From an uncultured bacterium (GTDB lineage: Bacteria; Verrucomicrobiota; Kiritimatiellia; PWTM01): a DNA stretch of 37,594 nucleotides. Shown here in pieces: positions 9,106 to 17,687 of the stretch. The translations under genes were made by a program, and so were the position numbers. Position 1 is the first letter of the stretch. The number at the start of each line of letters is the position of its first letter. A model generated the notes under the pieces. That model searched no databases and was not told where the DNA came from. It was given only the letters and a program-made list of their open reading frames with translations. The DNA lies in contig CALLML010000031.1 of assembly GCA_938005705.1 (NCBI GenBank), positions 1-37,594 on the forward strand, in the 5' to 3' direction.

Positions 9106-9792
9106 TCAGAACACGCTGCGAGGGACGATAATGACGTCGCCCGTTTCGACGGCGATGTCCTGTTCCGGATCGCGCCCATCCAACGTCATAGTGGTGCCGC
9201 CCCGCAAGATCTGAATGCGCCGGGGATTAGCGAAGTCCGTATAACCGCCCGCCGCGGCAATGGCTTGCAAGAGGGTCAAGCTGCCCGTCAATGGATAGCG
9301 CCCCGGAGAACGCACTTCTCCGCGCACGAAATAACTGCGCTGGGGCACTAGAACATTGACCGTGACATTGCGATAGATTTGGTTCGATATATACGAATTC
9401 TTGATGAAGCGCTCGAGTTCCGATCCCGTCAATCCCGCCGCCCGAATATCGGGAATGAGGGGCAATTTGATCATTCCATGCTCATCGACAATCATTTCGA
9501 ATTGTTGCTCGGCCGGCGTGCGTACAGTCACAACGATCGCATCGCCAGACCTCAATCGATAGGCGGCCGGCGTTGGCGCGACACTCGCCGATGGCGAACT
9601 CGGTTCCATCCCGGCGGGTCCATACGGTGGCGTACGGTCCACCCTCAAGGGAACCGTCGAAGGAGGTATAGGATCCTGCGGAGCAGACGAGCAGCCGGCC
9701 ACCACCAGACCCACCACCAAGGCCGCCATTATCCGTACCCACATCCACTTTGTTGACGGCCTCGACATTCTTGTGACTCTCCTTCCGCTCAC
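9106..9792 (-). CDS. Polysaccharide export outer-membrane lipoprotein (Wza/BexD-like)
   Basis: The N-terminus carries a signal sequence ending in VVAGC, a lipobox, so the mature protein is probably an outer-membrane lipoprotein. YRLRSGDAIVVTVRTP and the following strand-rich region match the polysaccharide biosynthesis/export domain. YFVRGEVRSPGRYPLTGSLT and LLQAIAAAGGYTDFANPRRI form an SLBB domain. At 228 residues it is shorter than E. coli Wza and seems to carry a single SLBB. The GTG start overlaps the TGA of the Wzc-like gene by 4 nt (GTGA), indicating coupled translation; an ATG at 9768 is an alternative start. It probably forms the outer-membrane portal fed by the Wzc-like protein. Confidence 0.9.
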   Translation of the reverse strand: MSGRRVTRMSRPSTKWMWVRIMAALVVGLVVAGCSSAPQDPIPPSTVPLRVDRTPPYGPAGMEPSSPSASVAPTPAAYRLRSGDAIVVTVRTPAEQQFEMIVDEHGMIKLPLIPDIRAAGLTGSELERFIKNSYISNQIYRNVTVNVLVPQRSYFVRGEVRSPGRYPLTGSLTLLQAIAAAGGYTDFANPRRIQILRGGTTMTLDGRDPEQDIAVETGDVIIVPRSVF

Positions 9793-11918
9793 GCCGCCGG
9801 ACCGCCTTCCCGACTCACCGGCAATGCCTTGCCTTCTTCAGGCCGATAATAGTAATTGGAGTAGTATGAATGATAATAATAGTAATAATCGTCGCGCATG
9901 ATATTGATATTGTTCAAGACGACACCCACAATTTTGCCGCCCACGTTCTCAATCATTCGTTTTGCCCGAAGCGAGATTACCCGCGGATACTTGCGGTACT
10001 GCACCACAAGCAGAACCCCATCCGCCTCGCTGGCCAGGATGGAGGCGTCACTCACGCCGACGAGCGGCGGCGAGTCAAAGAAGATGTAGTCGTAACGTGT
10101 TTTCAAATTACGAATGAGTTCCCTTACCCGCTGGGGATTAAGTACACCCACGGACGACCGTGGCAGCTTACCGCTCGGCAAAAAGTGGAGATTCGGCACA
10201 TTCACTACCGGCTTGATCGTTTCTTCGATTGGAACATCCCGCATCAAGACATTGGTTAGACCAAACCGGTTCTGCATTCCCAGAATGCTATGCTGAACCG
10301 GGCGCCGAAGGTCAGAGTCCACAATTAACACTTTATCGCCGATCGTGGCGCACACAAAAGCCAAATTGAACAGCGTGGTGGATTTTCCTTCACCGGCGCC
10401 CCCACTGGTCACTGTGAAAGCCCCGCCCGAAGCGCCCTTGTTCGCAAAAATCAGGTTGGTGCGAAGCACTCGATACGCCTCCGCGTAAGGGCTGTCCGGA
10501 CCCTCTTCAATCAAAGGGCGGACTTTCTGCGGGATGACGCCGATCACGGGGACACCCAGATAGCGTTCGACGTCGTCCACCGTTTTCACGGAGGTATCCA
10601 GATACTCGATAAAGTAAGCCAGCCCCACCCCAGCGATTAATCCGATGACAACACTCAGAATCACATTCAAAAGAAAATTCGGACTGACGGGACGGTTTAG
10701 CGAAGGCGGTTCCGCGGGCTCGATGATTTCAACCTGAGTGCGCGGAATATCCATCTTGATGCTTTCCTGCCGCACCCGGGCCTCGAGGGCCTCAAGGATT
10801 GTACGCTGCAATTGCAATTCGCGTTCGGCGCGATCGAACGGAAGAAACCGGTCGCCTTCCGCTGTGATGTCGGCTTCACGAGCTTTTTGAAGCTCATTTT
10901 CCAGGGCCTCATATCGCGCCCGACTCACTTCGTATTCCGAACGCAATCCCCGCTTCAAACCGGCGAGCGCACGCTCCATCTTGCTCATCAGCTCTTCCCG
11001 TCCCCCCCGCAGGCGACGTACGTCAGGATGATTTTCGCCCAGATTCTCCAGCAGCAAACGGAGCTGAACATCAATATCCAGGAGCTGACGGCGGATCGCG
11101 GAAATCTCGGCATCATTGACGATATAGGCAGCCGCATCCATGAGCTCTTCGCCGCTCAATCCCTCCAATTGCTCCATGCGAGCTTTGCGTGAAAGCATGT
11201 CTACGCGGGCAGCGATACGATCGGCTTCCAGTTGCTGCAACCGGATTTTGTCCGCGCGCTGGCCGCGGGTCAACAACGCCACGCCGAGTTCTCGGCGTAA
11301 CCTTTCCAACTCTTGTTCTGCCGCCTGGACACTCTCGCGTTGTTTTTCCAGTTCGGCCTTCATGGCATCGAGACCACGCCGAAGCTCCTTCCGCTTCAGT
11401 GTCAACCGTTGCTCGCGGTATGCCTTGGCGATCTCGTTGGCAATATCCGCCGCTTCCTGGGGATCCTGTCGAAACACATTGATGGCAATCAGCGATGTGT
11501 CGCGGGACTGATCCACGCGTACACTTCGCTGAAGAATCACCAGCGCATCCTCCTCCGTAAGTTGTTGTCCTCCGCCGCGGTCTCCTCTTTTCGGTCGAGA
11601 CCAACGCTCCACCAGATTGAGAGACTGGACCACCTGAGTCAGAATGGGCCGCGATTGGATGATTTCAAACTGCGTGCGCAGAAAAAAGGGATTATACGAA
11701 CTCGTGAATTGCCGTTCGAAGACATCCACGTCCAGCGAATCCTCGCGCACGAGTATGCGCGCTTGCGCCCGGTAGATACGCGGAAGCGTGAACGTATAAG
11801 CTGTGCCGGTGAGCACCACCAAGAGCATCACCGCGAGGATGATCTCCTTTCGGGAGCGAATCACCCTCCAATAGTCGAGAAAATGAAGGCCAGTATCTTG
11901 CTGTTGCGTTTGTTCCAT
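9789..11918 (-). CDS. Wzc-like polysaccharide co-polymerase with BY-kinase domain
   Basis: The 709-residue protein combines an N-terminal Wzz domain (transmembrane segment about 26-46, a long periplasmic coiled coil to about 400, a second membrane segment) with a cytoplasmic bacterial tyrosine kinase. Kinase motifs are Walker A GGAGEGKSTT at about 506-515, Walker A' VDSDLRRP and Walker B YIFFDSPP. The tail DDYYYYYHSYYSNYYY holds ten tyrosines in a 14-residue stretch, the usual autophosphorylation cluster. The family controls EPS chain length and export through phosphorylation cycles. I chose the MEQTQQQ start (11918) because GGGAG lies upstream; the longer ORF-track start is less likely. It overlaps the next gene by 4 nt. 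Confidence 0.93.
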   Translation of the reverse strand: MEQTQQQDTGLHFLDYWRVIRSRKEIILAVMLLVVLTGTAYTFTLPRIYRAQARILVREDSLDVDVFERQFTSSYNPFFLRTQFEIIQSRPILTQVVQSLNLVERWSRPKRGDRGGGQQLTEEDALVILQRSVRVDQSRDTSLIAINVFRQDPQEAADIANEIAKAYREQRLTLKRKELRRGLDAMKAELEKQRESVQAAEQELERLRRELGVALLTRGQRADKIRLQQLEADRIAARVDMLSRKARMEQLEGLSGEELMDAAAYIVNDAEISAIRRQLLDIDVQLRLLLENLGENHPDVRRLRGGREELMSKMERALAGLKRGLRSEYEVSRARYEALENELQKAREADITAEGDRFLPFDRAERELQLQRTILEALEARVRQESIKMDIPRTQVEIIEPAEPPSLNRPVSPNFLLNVILSVVIGLIAGVGLAYFIEYLDTSVKTVDDVERYLGVPVIGVIPQKVRPLIEEGPDSPYAEAYRVLRTNLIFANKGASGGAFTVTSGGAGEGKSTTLFNLAFVCATIGDKVLIVDSDLRRPVQHSILGMQNRFGLTNVLMRDVPIEETIKPVVNVPNLHFLPSGKLPRSSVGVLNPQRVRELIRNLKTRYDYIFFDSPPLVGVSDASILASEADGVLLVVQYRKYPRVISLRAKRMIENVGGKIVGVVLNNINIMRDDYYYYYHSYYSNYYYRPEEGKALPVSREGGPAA

Positions 11919-12028
11919 ATTGGCCGTACTCCCGACCCTGATGAAGAGCATTCCCCCGCGGGGAGGCGCCCTGCGGGAATTTTCATACGCGCCCGAACGT
12001 TCCTAACCACCCGGCGCTGCGGCGCGCA

Positions 12029-13285
12029 TCACAGTTGAATGCGCCACGCAACGTCATACCGATTGCGGGTGTAGTCCGAACGAAGATCGGAGTTGAGGTC
12101 CGTGAACGTCCAACCAGCCTCGATCGCATTCTTGCGAGGACGGTCTACCCAGTACACCGCGCGCGCCGAAAGCGCCACCGCGTCTTCGCTCCCCTCACGC
12201 ACCTCGCTCTCCCGGACCGTATCCACCGACGTCTTTGCCTGATAATCCGAATTGACGTAAGTACCCGCCAGATATAGCGACAACTGCCCCGGCAGGTCAC
12301 GGCCCAAGCTGGCAGAAAACGCTGTACGTCGCTGTGTGGAAAAGCTGAGCAGGCTAGACTGGTAGAGCGAATAGCTGGCGCCCAGCGTCAAACGCGTACG
12401 CGGATCGCTAGCAATCGTCACTGCTGCATCCGCATAAGGTGCGCTTTCATTATCGGTATTCGCAGCGTCAAACTCTTTCAGCATATAACCAACCGACGCC
12501 CGCCCTATCAGGTTTGGGCTGAAGTTTTGTTCAAGGCCGACGCCCCCCATAATCGCAGAGTGGCTGCGGTCTGGGATCTGACGCCTCCCCTTACCCTCCG
12601 CGCCGGGCAGCACCGGGCTGTAATCCACGGTCTTGCCGCCATCCACGTAGCTGGTCTTCTCATAGCGCAGCTCACCGAGCAGCACCGCATCACGGCGATA
12701 CTGATTGCGAAGCGTAATGCCCCCGGCATAGATATCATAATCCTCCCGTTCCGCCTGCCCCTCATCCTCATAACGGAGCAATTGCCAGCGTCCGGAAACC
12801 ACCGCGAGCGTCTGGGCGGTCACGCCGACGTTGACGGCGCCGCTGAGCGAATTGTACAGATACGACGATTCGCCCACCACCGTGCGGCCGTCCTCGTCAA
12901 TCAGCTCGGAATTGTCACGACGAACGAAACGATCGGTCACATTCAGGCCGAGTTGCGGCGTCAACTTCCGGGACCAGTCGAAATCCACGAGATGGTCGAA
13001 CGTCCACTCGTTGGACTTGCGCGCTTCCCACCAACTCGCAATCATATGATATCGTGCGTTCACCCCGCTCACTTCCCCAGGGTAGGCGAGCGTGAGCGAA
13101 ATCTGGTTGGTGACTTTGACGCTATCTATCTTGTCCGTTTTGGACTGCGCAATATTGTCGTCGTATTCCATGTGAAGGCTGTTGCCGACGGAAATTCTAT
13201 CTGCCGCCATAGCGCTTCCAGCCATCCAGACCGTCATTATCGCCGTCATTCCGATCCGCAAAACCAGCGCATTTTTCTCAGTCAT
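12029..13285 (-). CDS. Outer-membrane beta-barrel protein of the EPS operon
   Basis: The 418-residue product has a signal peptide ending AMA (about residue 27). It then runs as alternating amphipathic strands rich in aromatic residues at their ends, for example NSLHMEYDDNIAQ at the start and RYDVAWRIQL as the last strand. The final residues match the terminal signature used for barrel insertion. The size and strand pattern fit the putative porin/beta-barrel group often found in EPS loci. A good Shine-Dalgarno GGGAGG lies 9 nt before the ATG. It follows the SLH-like gene by 50 bp and precedes the Wzc-like gene by 110 bp. It may act as an extra export pore or as a Wza partner; that role is inferred. 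Confidence 0.75.
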   Translation of the reverse strand: MTEKNALVLRIGMTAIMTVWMAGSAMAADRISVGNSLHMEYDDNIAQSKTDKIDSVKVTNQISLTLAYPGEVSGVNARYHMIASWWEARKSNEWTFDHLVDFDWSRKLTPQLGLNVTDRFVRRDNSELIDEDGRTVVGESSYLYNSLSGAVNVGVTAQTLAVVSGRWQLLRYEDEGQAEREDYDIYAGGITLRNQYRRDAVLLGELRYEKTSYVDGGKTVDYSPVLPGAEGKGRRQIPDRSHSAIMGGVGLEQNFSPNLIGRASVGYMLKEFDAANTDNESAPYADAAVTIASDPRTRLTLGASYSLYQSSLLSFSTQRRTAFSASLGRDLPGQLSLYLAGTYVNSDYQAKTSVDTVRESEVREGSEDAVALSARAVYWVDRPRKNAIEAGWTFTDLNSDLRSDYTRNRYDVAWRIQL

Positions 13286-13335
13286 AAAACAGGTCCTCCC
13301 TATCGCAGATTAACTATTACTCCGTGGTTGTTCGA

Positions 13336-13953
13336 TCAGTTCGGCGTAACCGGTTTTGGCTTGGCCGGGACAGGAACATGCAAATTCGGAAACGTCAGGA
13401 TGCCAACCAGCATCAGCGCATCCGATTCAGGGATATATCTCTTGGTCAATGGATCGGGGCTCATCTGAAACAACGGCAGAGCCGTCAGCACCTGATCGAG
13501 CGGTTTCACTTCTGCCAGACCGCCGGTCACGGTCTCATGGGGAATCTGAAGGTTCCTCAGCACATTCACCCAGTTTTGGACATCGGCCACGTCCCCTTCG
13601 ACCTTATCCGTCAACCCCAAGGCGCGAACCAGCACCACCGCCAGATCGGCGAGAGTCACCTTGGCTTCTGGATCCAAACTCCATCCTGGCGCCGGATTCT
13701 GTTCCGTCGGCTTCAGCGTAGGGGATGGATAGATACCGTTCTGCGCGAGCATCATGATGCACTCAAAGTCCGACGGGTTTGCGGGTAACACCCTCGTCAA
13801 CCCCAGTTTCTGCACCAGCATCCGTGCCAGCTGCCCGTGAGTGACAGTGTCATTCTTCGGGACGTCCGCTTCTCCTTGCGCGAAGGCGGTAGAGAACCCC
13901 ACCGCCCCCATAGCTATCGTCACCGCTAATAAAGCACTTAGACTTGTCTTCAT
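13336..13953 (-). CDS. Exported SLH-like domain protein, first gene of the EPS operon
   Basis: A signal peptide of about 26 residues ends in STAFA-Q. The mature part has two SLH-like units. The first is VTHGQLARMLVQKLGL followed by ECIMMLAQNGIYPSP. The second is KVTLADLAVVLVRALGL followed by WVNVLRNLQIPHE. S-layer homology modules bind cell-wall glycans in many bacteria, but here similarity is by pattern only. The C-terminus is a Pro/Lys-rich tail. AGGAG lies 8 nt upstream of the ATG. It is the promoter-proximal gene of the operon, about 100 nt downstream of a strong promoter. A periplasmic scaffold role in polysaccharide export is possible but unproven. Confidence 0.65.
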   Translation of the reverse strand: MKTSLSALLAVTIAMGAVGFSTAFAQGEADVPKNDTVTHGQLARMLVQKLGLTRVLPANPSDFECIMMLAQNGIYPSPTLKPTEQNPAPGWSLDPEAKVTLADLAVVLVRALGLTDKVEGDVADVQNWVNVLRNLQIPHETVTGGLAEVKPLDQVLTALPLFQMSPDPLTKRYIPESDALMLVGILTFPNLHVPVPAKPKPVTPN

Positions 13954-14056
13954 GGCCTGCTCCTTTCTTTTTCAAAAAACCGTGCTGCCTCTGGGTCGAA
14001 ATACCCACCGTCCTTCCCCCGAGGGCATCTCCGAAAAAATCTTTTCATCATCAATC

Positions 14057-14086
14057 AATATACGCCAGTACATCCCGTACTGTCAA
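14057..14086 (-). promoter_or_regulatory. Promoter of the EPS operon with operator-like inverted repeat
   Basis: On the minus strand a perfect -35 TTGACA (14081-14086) and a -10 TATATT (14057-14062) are separated by 18 nt. The spacer contains CAGTAC-n5-GTACTG (14066-14082), a perfect inverted repeat that also touches the -35 box. The layout is that of a repressor site occluding RNA polymerase. The predicted leader to the first start codon is about 97 nt and includes a small GGGT/ACCC hairpin. Confidence 0.65.
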
Positions 14087-14118
14087 TTGACGTTTTTATC
14101 CGGACCAGCCGTCGCGCA

Positions 14119-15027
14119 TCAACCTTGCCATTGGCTATTGTCCACCGTGGTCTTGAATTCCGCCCTCACCGGCTGTGCCGAGCCGGATTCTCTATCGTCT
14201 TTTTTCGTTCGTGGAGGCCGACCCACGAAAATTAATCCCTGCATGGGACATTTTTCCACGGCCGCCATCGCCGATTCCAATCGTGCCGGGTCGTATCGAT
14301 CATAATCGATCTTCGGCAGGAATCCATCAAATGAGAAAAGGTCACACGCCTTCTGGCATGCCTTGCAGCCGATACAACCAACACGGCAGACGGCACGAAC
14401 ATCCCTTCCAAAATCCTGGTTCGCGCAGGCCACCACCAGCATTCGTTCGCTCTTGAACGGCGTCATGTTGATGATATTTCGCGGACAAACCCGCGCGCAG
14501 GCGCCACAGCCCGTGCACTTCTCGTAGTCAATTACCGCCAGGCCGTCAACGATACGGATGGCGTCAAACGCGCAGGCCGCGCGGCAATCACCGAAACCTA
14601 GGCAGCCATACACGCAGCCCTGAACCCCGGCGACCAGGTTGGCCGCTGCGCAAGTGGGCTCGCCATGATACTGACCGCGGCCCAGACGGTCCCCGTAATG
14701 GGCGCGGCAATGCACCACCGGGCGCTGCGGCCAGCTCGGACGCACATCCACGCCCAGAATTTTAGCCACCGCCTGCGCGCAGCTCGCCCCACCCACAGGA
14801 CACTTGTCCGGCGGTGCGCCGGCGAGGACGACGGCCTCCGCATAGCTGGCGCAGCCGACGTAACCGCAGCCACCGCAATTCGCGCCGGGCAGCACACCGA
14901 GTACGGCTTCTACCCGCGGATCGATTTCGACGTGAAATGTTCGACTGGCCCATCCCAGAGCATAGCCCGCGCCGATGGAAAGGAGACCCAGCGTCCCGCC
15001 CGCCAGCAACATCAAGAGAGGATCCAT
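14119..15027 (-). CDS. rnfB: RnfB-type iron-sulfur protein of an ion-translocating ferredoxin:NAD oxidoreductase
   Basis: This 302-residue protein begins with one membrane anchor (about residues 4-26). The RnfB-specific cluster domain follows: CGGCGYVGC with Cys51, Cys54 and Cys59, plus Cys76. Ferredoxin-like motifs come next: CLGFGDCRAAC, CTGCGACARVC and CIGCKACQKAC. RnfB receives electrons from ferredoxin at the cytoplasmic face and passes them into the Rnf complex, which pumps Na+ or H+. The rest of the complex (rnfC, D, G, E, A) is not in the window; downstream is the EPS operon and upstream a glycosidase gene. The C-terminal ~30 residues after GLIFVGRPPR are a charged extension. No clear ribosome site was seen. 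Confidence 0.92.
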   Translation of the reverse strand: MDPLLMLLAGGTLGLLSIGAGYALGWASRTFHVEIDPRVEAVLGVLPGANCGGCGYVGCASYAEAVVLAGAPPDKCPVGGASCAQAVAKILGVDVRPSWPQRPVVHCRAHYGDRLGRGQYHGEPTCAAANLVAGVQGCVYGCLGFGDCRAACAFDAIRIVDGLAVIDYEKCTGCGACARVCPRNIINMTPFKSERMLVVACANQDFGRDVRAVCRVGCIGCKACQKACDLFSFDGFLPKIDYDRYDPARLESAMAAVEKCPMQGLIFVGRPPRTKKDDRESGSAQPVRAEFKTTVDNSQWQG

Positions 15028-15155
15028 ACCCCTACTCTAACTCTAAAAAAACATGCCGTCCAGCAAATGCCATTGCCTGAAATTCTCTGCCGCGCTCCCT
15101 TCGGAGGCGTATGGATCCGCACCGTCCCGCGTACACCCGCCCCCCCGCCGCGCCA

Positions 15156-17324
15156 TCAGTCTGCCACTTCGAAAACGGCTTCAGCGGGGGCGGGCGCACC
15201 CAGCGCGACAGACGCGGGCAGAGGGGAGGCCCCGCCGATATACAACCGAAAACGGCCGGGCGCGCGGATCCGCGACCCATCCGCGGCCACATATTCCCGC
15301 GCTCGCGGCACAATGACGAACTCCACTCGCGCCGTCTCGCCGGCCTCGATCCACACTCGCTGAAATGCGACGAGCCGATATCGCGGCGCCGGCGCAGGTT
15401 CGTCCTCACCGCACAGATACACCTGCACGACCTCGTGAGCCGCGCGCGGGCCCGAGTTGCGCACGGCGGCCGCAACCCACAGCGGTTCATCTCGTCCCAC
15501 CTGGGGAGAGACTTCCGCTGCTTCGTACGAAAAGCGGGTATAACTCAGACCGAACCCAAATGGATATAAGATGGAGGCATCATCCATATACCGATAGGTA
15601 CGGCCCGCCATCGCATAGTCGTCGAACGGCGGCAACACGTCGGTTGAGCGGGGCATCGTGAACGGGAGACGACCACTCGGCGACACCTCCCCAAACAACA
15701 CATCCGTGATCGCCGCTCCGCCGGCTTCGCCCGGATAGCCCACCCACAGGATCGCGTCCGCTAGTTCTTGGACTTCCGGAACGGCCAAGGGACTCCCCCC
15801 GAAGAGGACCACCACAAGTCGTTTTTTCATCCCTGCCTGTTTCTCGCGAATGCGCCACAGGAACTCCACCTGATGCACCGGAAGCTCGATGCGATCGCGA
15901 TCGCCATGGTTCGCGGCCAATGGCGACTCTCCCTCCTCGCCTTCCATCAATGGCGATATACCCATCGCGGCAATCACGGTATCCGCCGACGCCGCCTCGC
16001 CGATCGCCCAGTTGACGGGGCTCTTGGGGGGCTCGGACGGTGGACAGCCCATGCGGTAATCGATGGCCGTGCCCTCTGGAAGATGATCGGTGATACCCTC
16101 CAGCAACGTGCACATCCGGTCCGATAGACCATAGTAGTTGCCGAGGAGCACATTCAGGTCTGCCGCAAAGGGACCGGTAACGAAAAGCCTTCCGGCCCGC
16201 GCGGGGAGTGGAAGGGCGCTGCTGTCGTTCTTCAGCAGCACGATGGAAGCGGCCGCCGCCTCGCGCGCCAGCCGGACGTGCTTCGCACAACGAACGACGC
16301 GCATCGAAGTGGATGCGTACGGTACGCGCTCGGGCGGGTCGAACAATCCGAGCCGGATCCTTGTGCGCAACAGCCGCCGCAGGGCGCGATCTACATCCGC
16401 CTCCGTGCACAAGCCAGCCAACACGGCGCCGACCAAAGCGTCACAATACGTGTTGCCGCAATTGAGATCGCATCCGCGGCGGATCGCCAGCGCCGCCGAT
16501 TCTTCGGCGGATTTCGTCACGCCATGGTGAACATGGAAATCTCGGATCGCCCAGCAATCGGAGACCACGTGGCCTTGAAAACCCCATTCCCCGCGCAGGA
16601 TGTCCTCCAACAACAGTTTGCTGCCGTTGCAGGGTTCGCCGTAAACACAGTTATACGCGCCCATGACGCTTTCAACTCCCTCTTCGACGAGCCGCTGAAA
16701 TGCCGGCAGATAAGTCTCACGGAAATCCTTGAGCGGCGGCCGGGCATCAAACGTGTGGCGCTGGCCCTCCGGTCCGCTGTGCACGGCGTAATGTTTGGCG
16801 CAAGCCGCCACCTTCAAATATTTGGGATCGTGTCCCTGCAACCCGCGCACGAAAGCAGCGCCCAGTTCCCCCGTGAGAAACGGGTCCTCACCCCACGTTT
16901 CCTGTCCCCTTCCCCAACGCGGATCGCGGAAAATGTTGACATTGGGCGACCAGAAGGTCAGCCCCTGATATTGACCGCGTGCGCCGCGACGCGCCGCCGC
17001 ATGGTGTTTCGCCCGCGCTTCATCGGCGATAGCGGCGGCGATCCGCTCGATCAGCTCTGCATCCCAGGTGGCCGCCAGGCCTATCGCCTGCGGGAAAACG
17101 GTCGCCCGCCCGTTTCGTCCCACACCGTGTAACGCCTCATTCCACCAATTGTAGGCCGGAATACCGAGCCGATCGATGGCGGGCGCGTTATAGCGCAGCT
17201 GGGAGCATTTTTCCTCGACCGTCAGCCGCCCTATTAAATCCTCGATGCGATCCTCCAGGGGAAGATCGGGGTTGAGAAAGGGCAGGCCTTTCTCCTTTTT
17301 GCGCGACGTCACATTTTTCTTCAT
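15156..17324 (-). CDS. Glycoside hydrolase family 3 enzyme (beta-glucosidase/beta-xylosidase type)
   Basis: The 722-residue protein has the full GH3 layout. A TIM-barrel domain opens with NPDLPLEDRIEDLIGRLTVEEK and shows AYNWWNEALHGVGRNGRATV and VACAKHYAVHSGPEG. The predicted nucleophile is Asp256 in HVVSDCWAI. An alpha/beta sandwich follows from about 330, then a fibronectin type III-like domain in the last ~110 residues (PLWVAAAVRNSGPRAAHEVVQVYL). The NWWNEALHGV block is typical of the xylosidase-like branch. No signal peptide is visible, so it probably acts on imported oligosaccharides in the cytoplasm. The GH172 gene lies 363 bp upstream on the same strand, suggesting a shared pathway. 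Confidence 0.93.
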   Translation of the reverse strand: MKKNVTSRKKEKGLPFLNPDLPLEDRIEDLIGRLTVEEKCSQLRYNAPAIDRLGIPAYNWWNEALHGVGRNGRATVFPQAIGLAATWDAELIERIAAAIADEARAKHHAAARRGARGQYQGLTFWSPNVNIFRDPRWGRGQETWGEDPFLTGELGAAFVRGLQGHDPKYLKVAACAKHYAVHSGPEGQRHTFDARPPLKDFRETYLPAFQRLVEEGVESVMGAYNCVYGEPCNGSKLLLEDILRGEWGFQGHVVSDCWAIRDFHVHHGVTKSAEESAALAIRRGCDLNCGNTYCDALVGAVLAGLCTEADVDRALRRLLRTRIRLGLFDPPERVPYASTSMRVVRCAKHVRLAREAAAASIVLLKNDSSALPLPARAGRLFVTGPFAADLNVLLGNYYGLSDRMCTLLEGITDHLPEGTAIDYRMGCPPSEPPKSPVNWAIGEAASADTVIAAMGISPLMEGEEGESPLAANHGDRDRIELPVHQVEFLWRIREKQAGMKKRLVVVLFGGSPLAVPEVQELADAILWVGYPGEAGGAAITDVLFGEVSPSGRLPFTMPRSTDVLPPFDDYAMAGRTYRYMDDASILYPFGFGLSYTRFSYEAAEVSPQVGRDEPLWVAAAVRNSGPRAAHEVVQVYLCGEDEPAPAPRYRLVAFQRVWIEAGETARVEFVIVPRAREYVAADGSRIRAPGRFRLYIGGASPLPASVALGAPAPAEAVFEVAD

Positions 17325-17687
17325 AGGGCTGGAGATCCTTGCCTCTAACTTCGTCCCAGATTCCGCCGTATTACGATGATAGAAAGAATCTTATGAATTC
17401 GTCCCGGAAAATTCGTAATCTGCCCCCGTATTTCCCCGGTATTCTCCCGGTGCGACGGGCTCTGTTCCGGTTGTGCAAGGTGGGCGACGGCCCAAAATGT
17501 CGAAAAAGACGTGGCTGAGCCTCGGTGGTTGAAAGCTCGACTTTCCCCTACCACCGTCCGAGCAGGTCCACCTCACTAAGGACGCGCCATTGCCCGGCCG
17601 TTGGAAATCGGCCGCAAACCGGCTTTGCGCCACAGCAAACAAGTTCGATTCCTTCATCCCGAAACATGTGTCCCATCGCATAAAGCC
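17325..17687. other. Intergenic region between GH172 and GH3 genes, with stem-loop and short repeats
   Basis: No credible gene is present; the two minus-strand ORFs (17345..17554, 17391..17681) have no recognisable domain. A stem-loop at 17523-17556 pairs CGGTGGT with ACCACCG and, inside it, GAAAG with CTTTC. On the minus strand a T5 run follows about a dozen bases later, so it might terminate the GH172 transcript. Near 17427-17455 an 11-12 bp unit is loosely repeated (CCCCCGTATTT, CCCCGGTATTC, TCCCGGTGCG), possibly a regulatory region for the GH3 gene. Confidence 0.45.
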
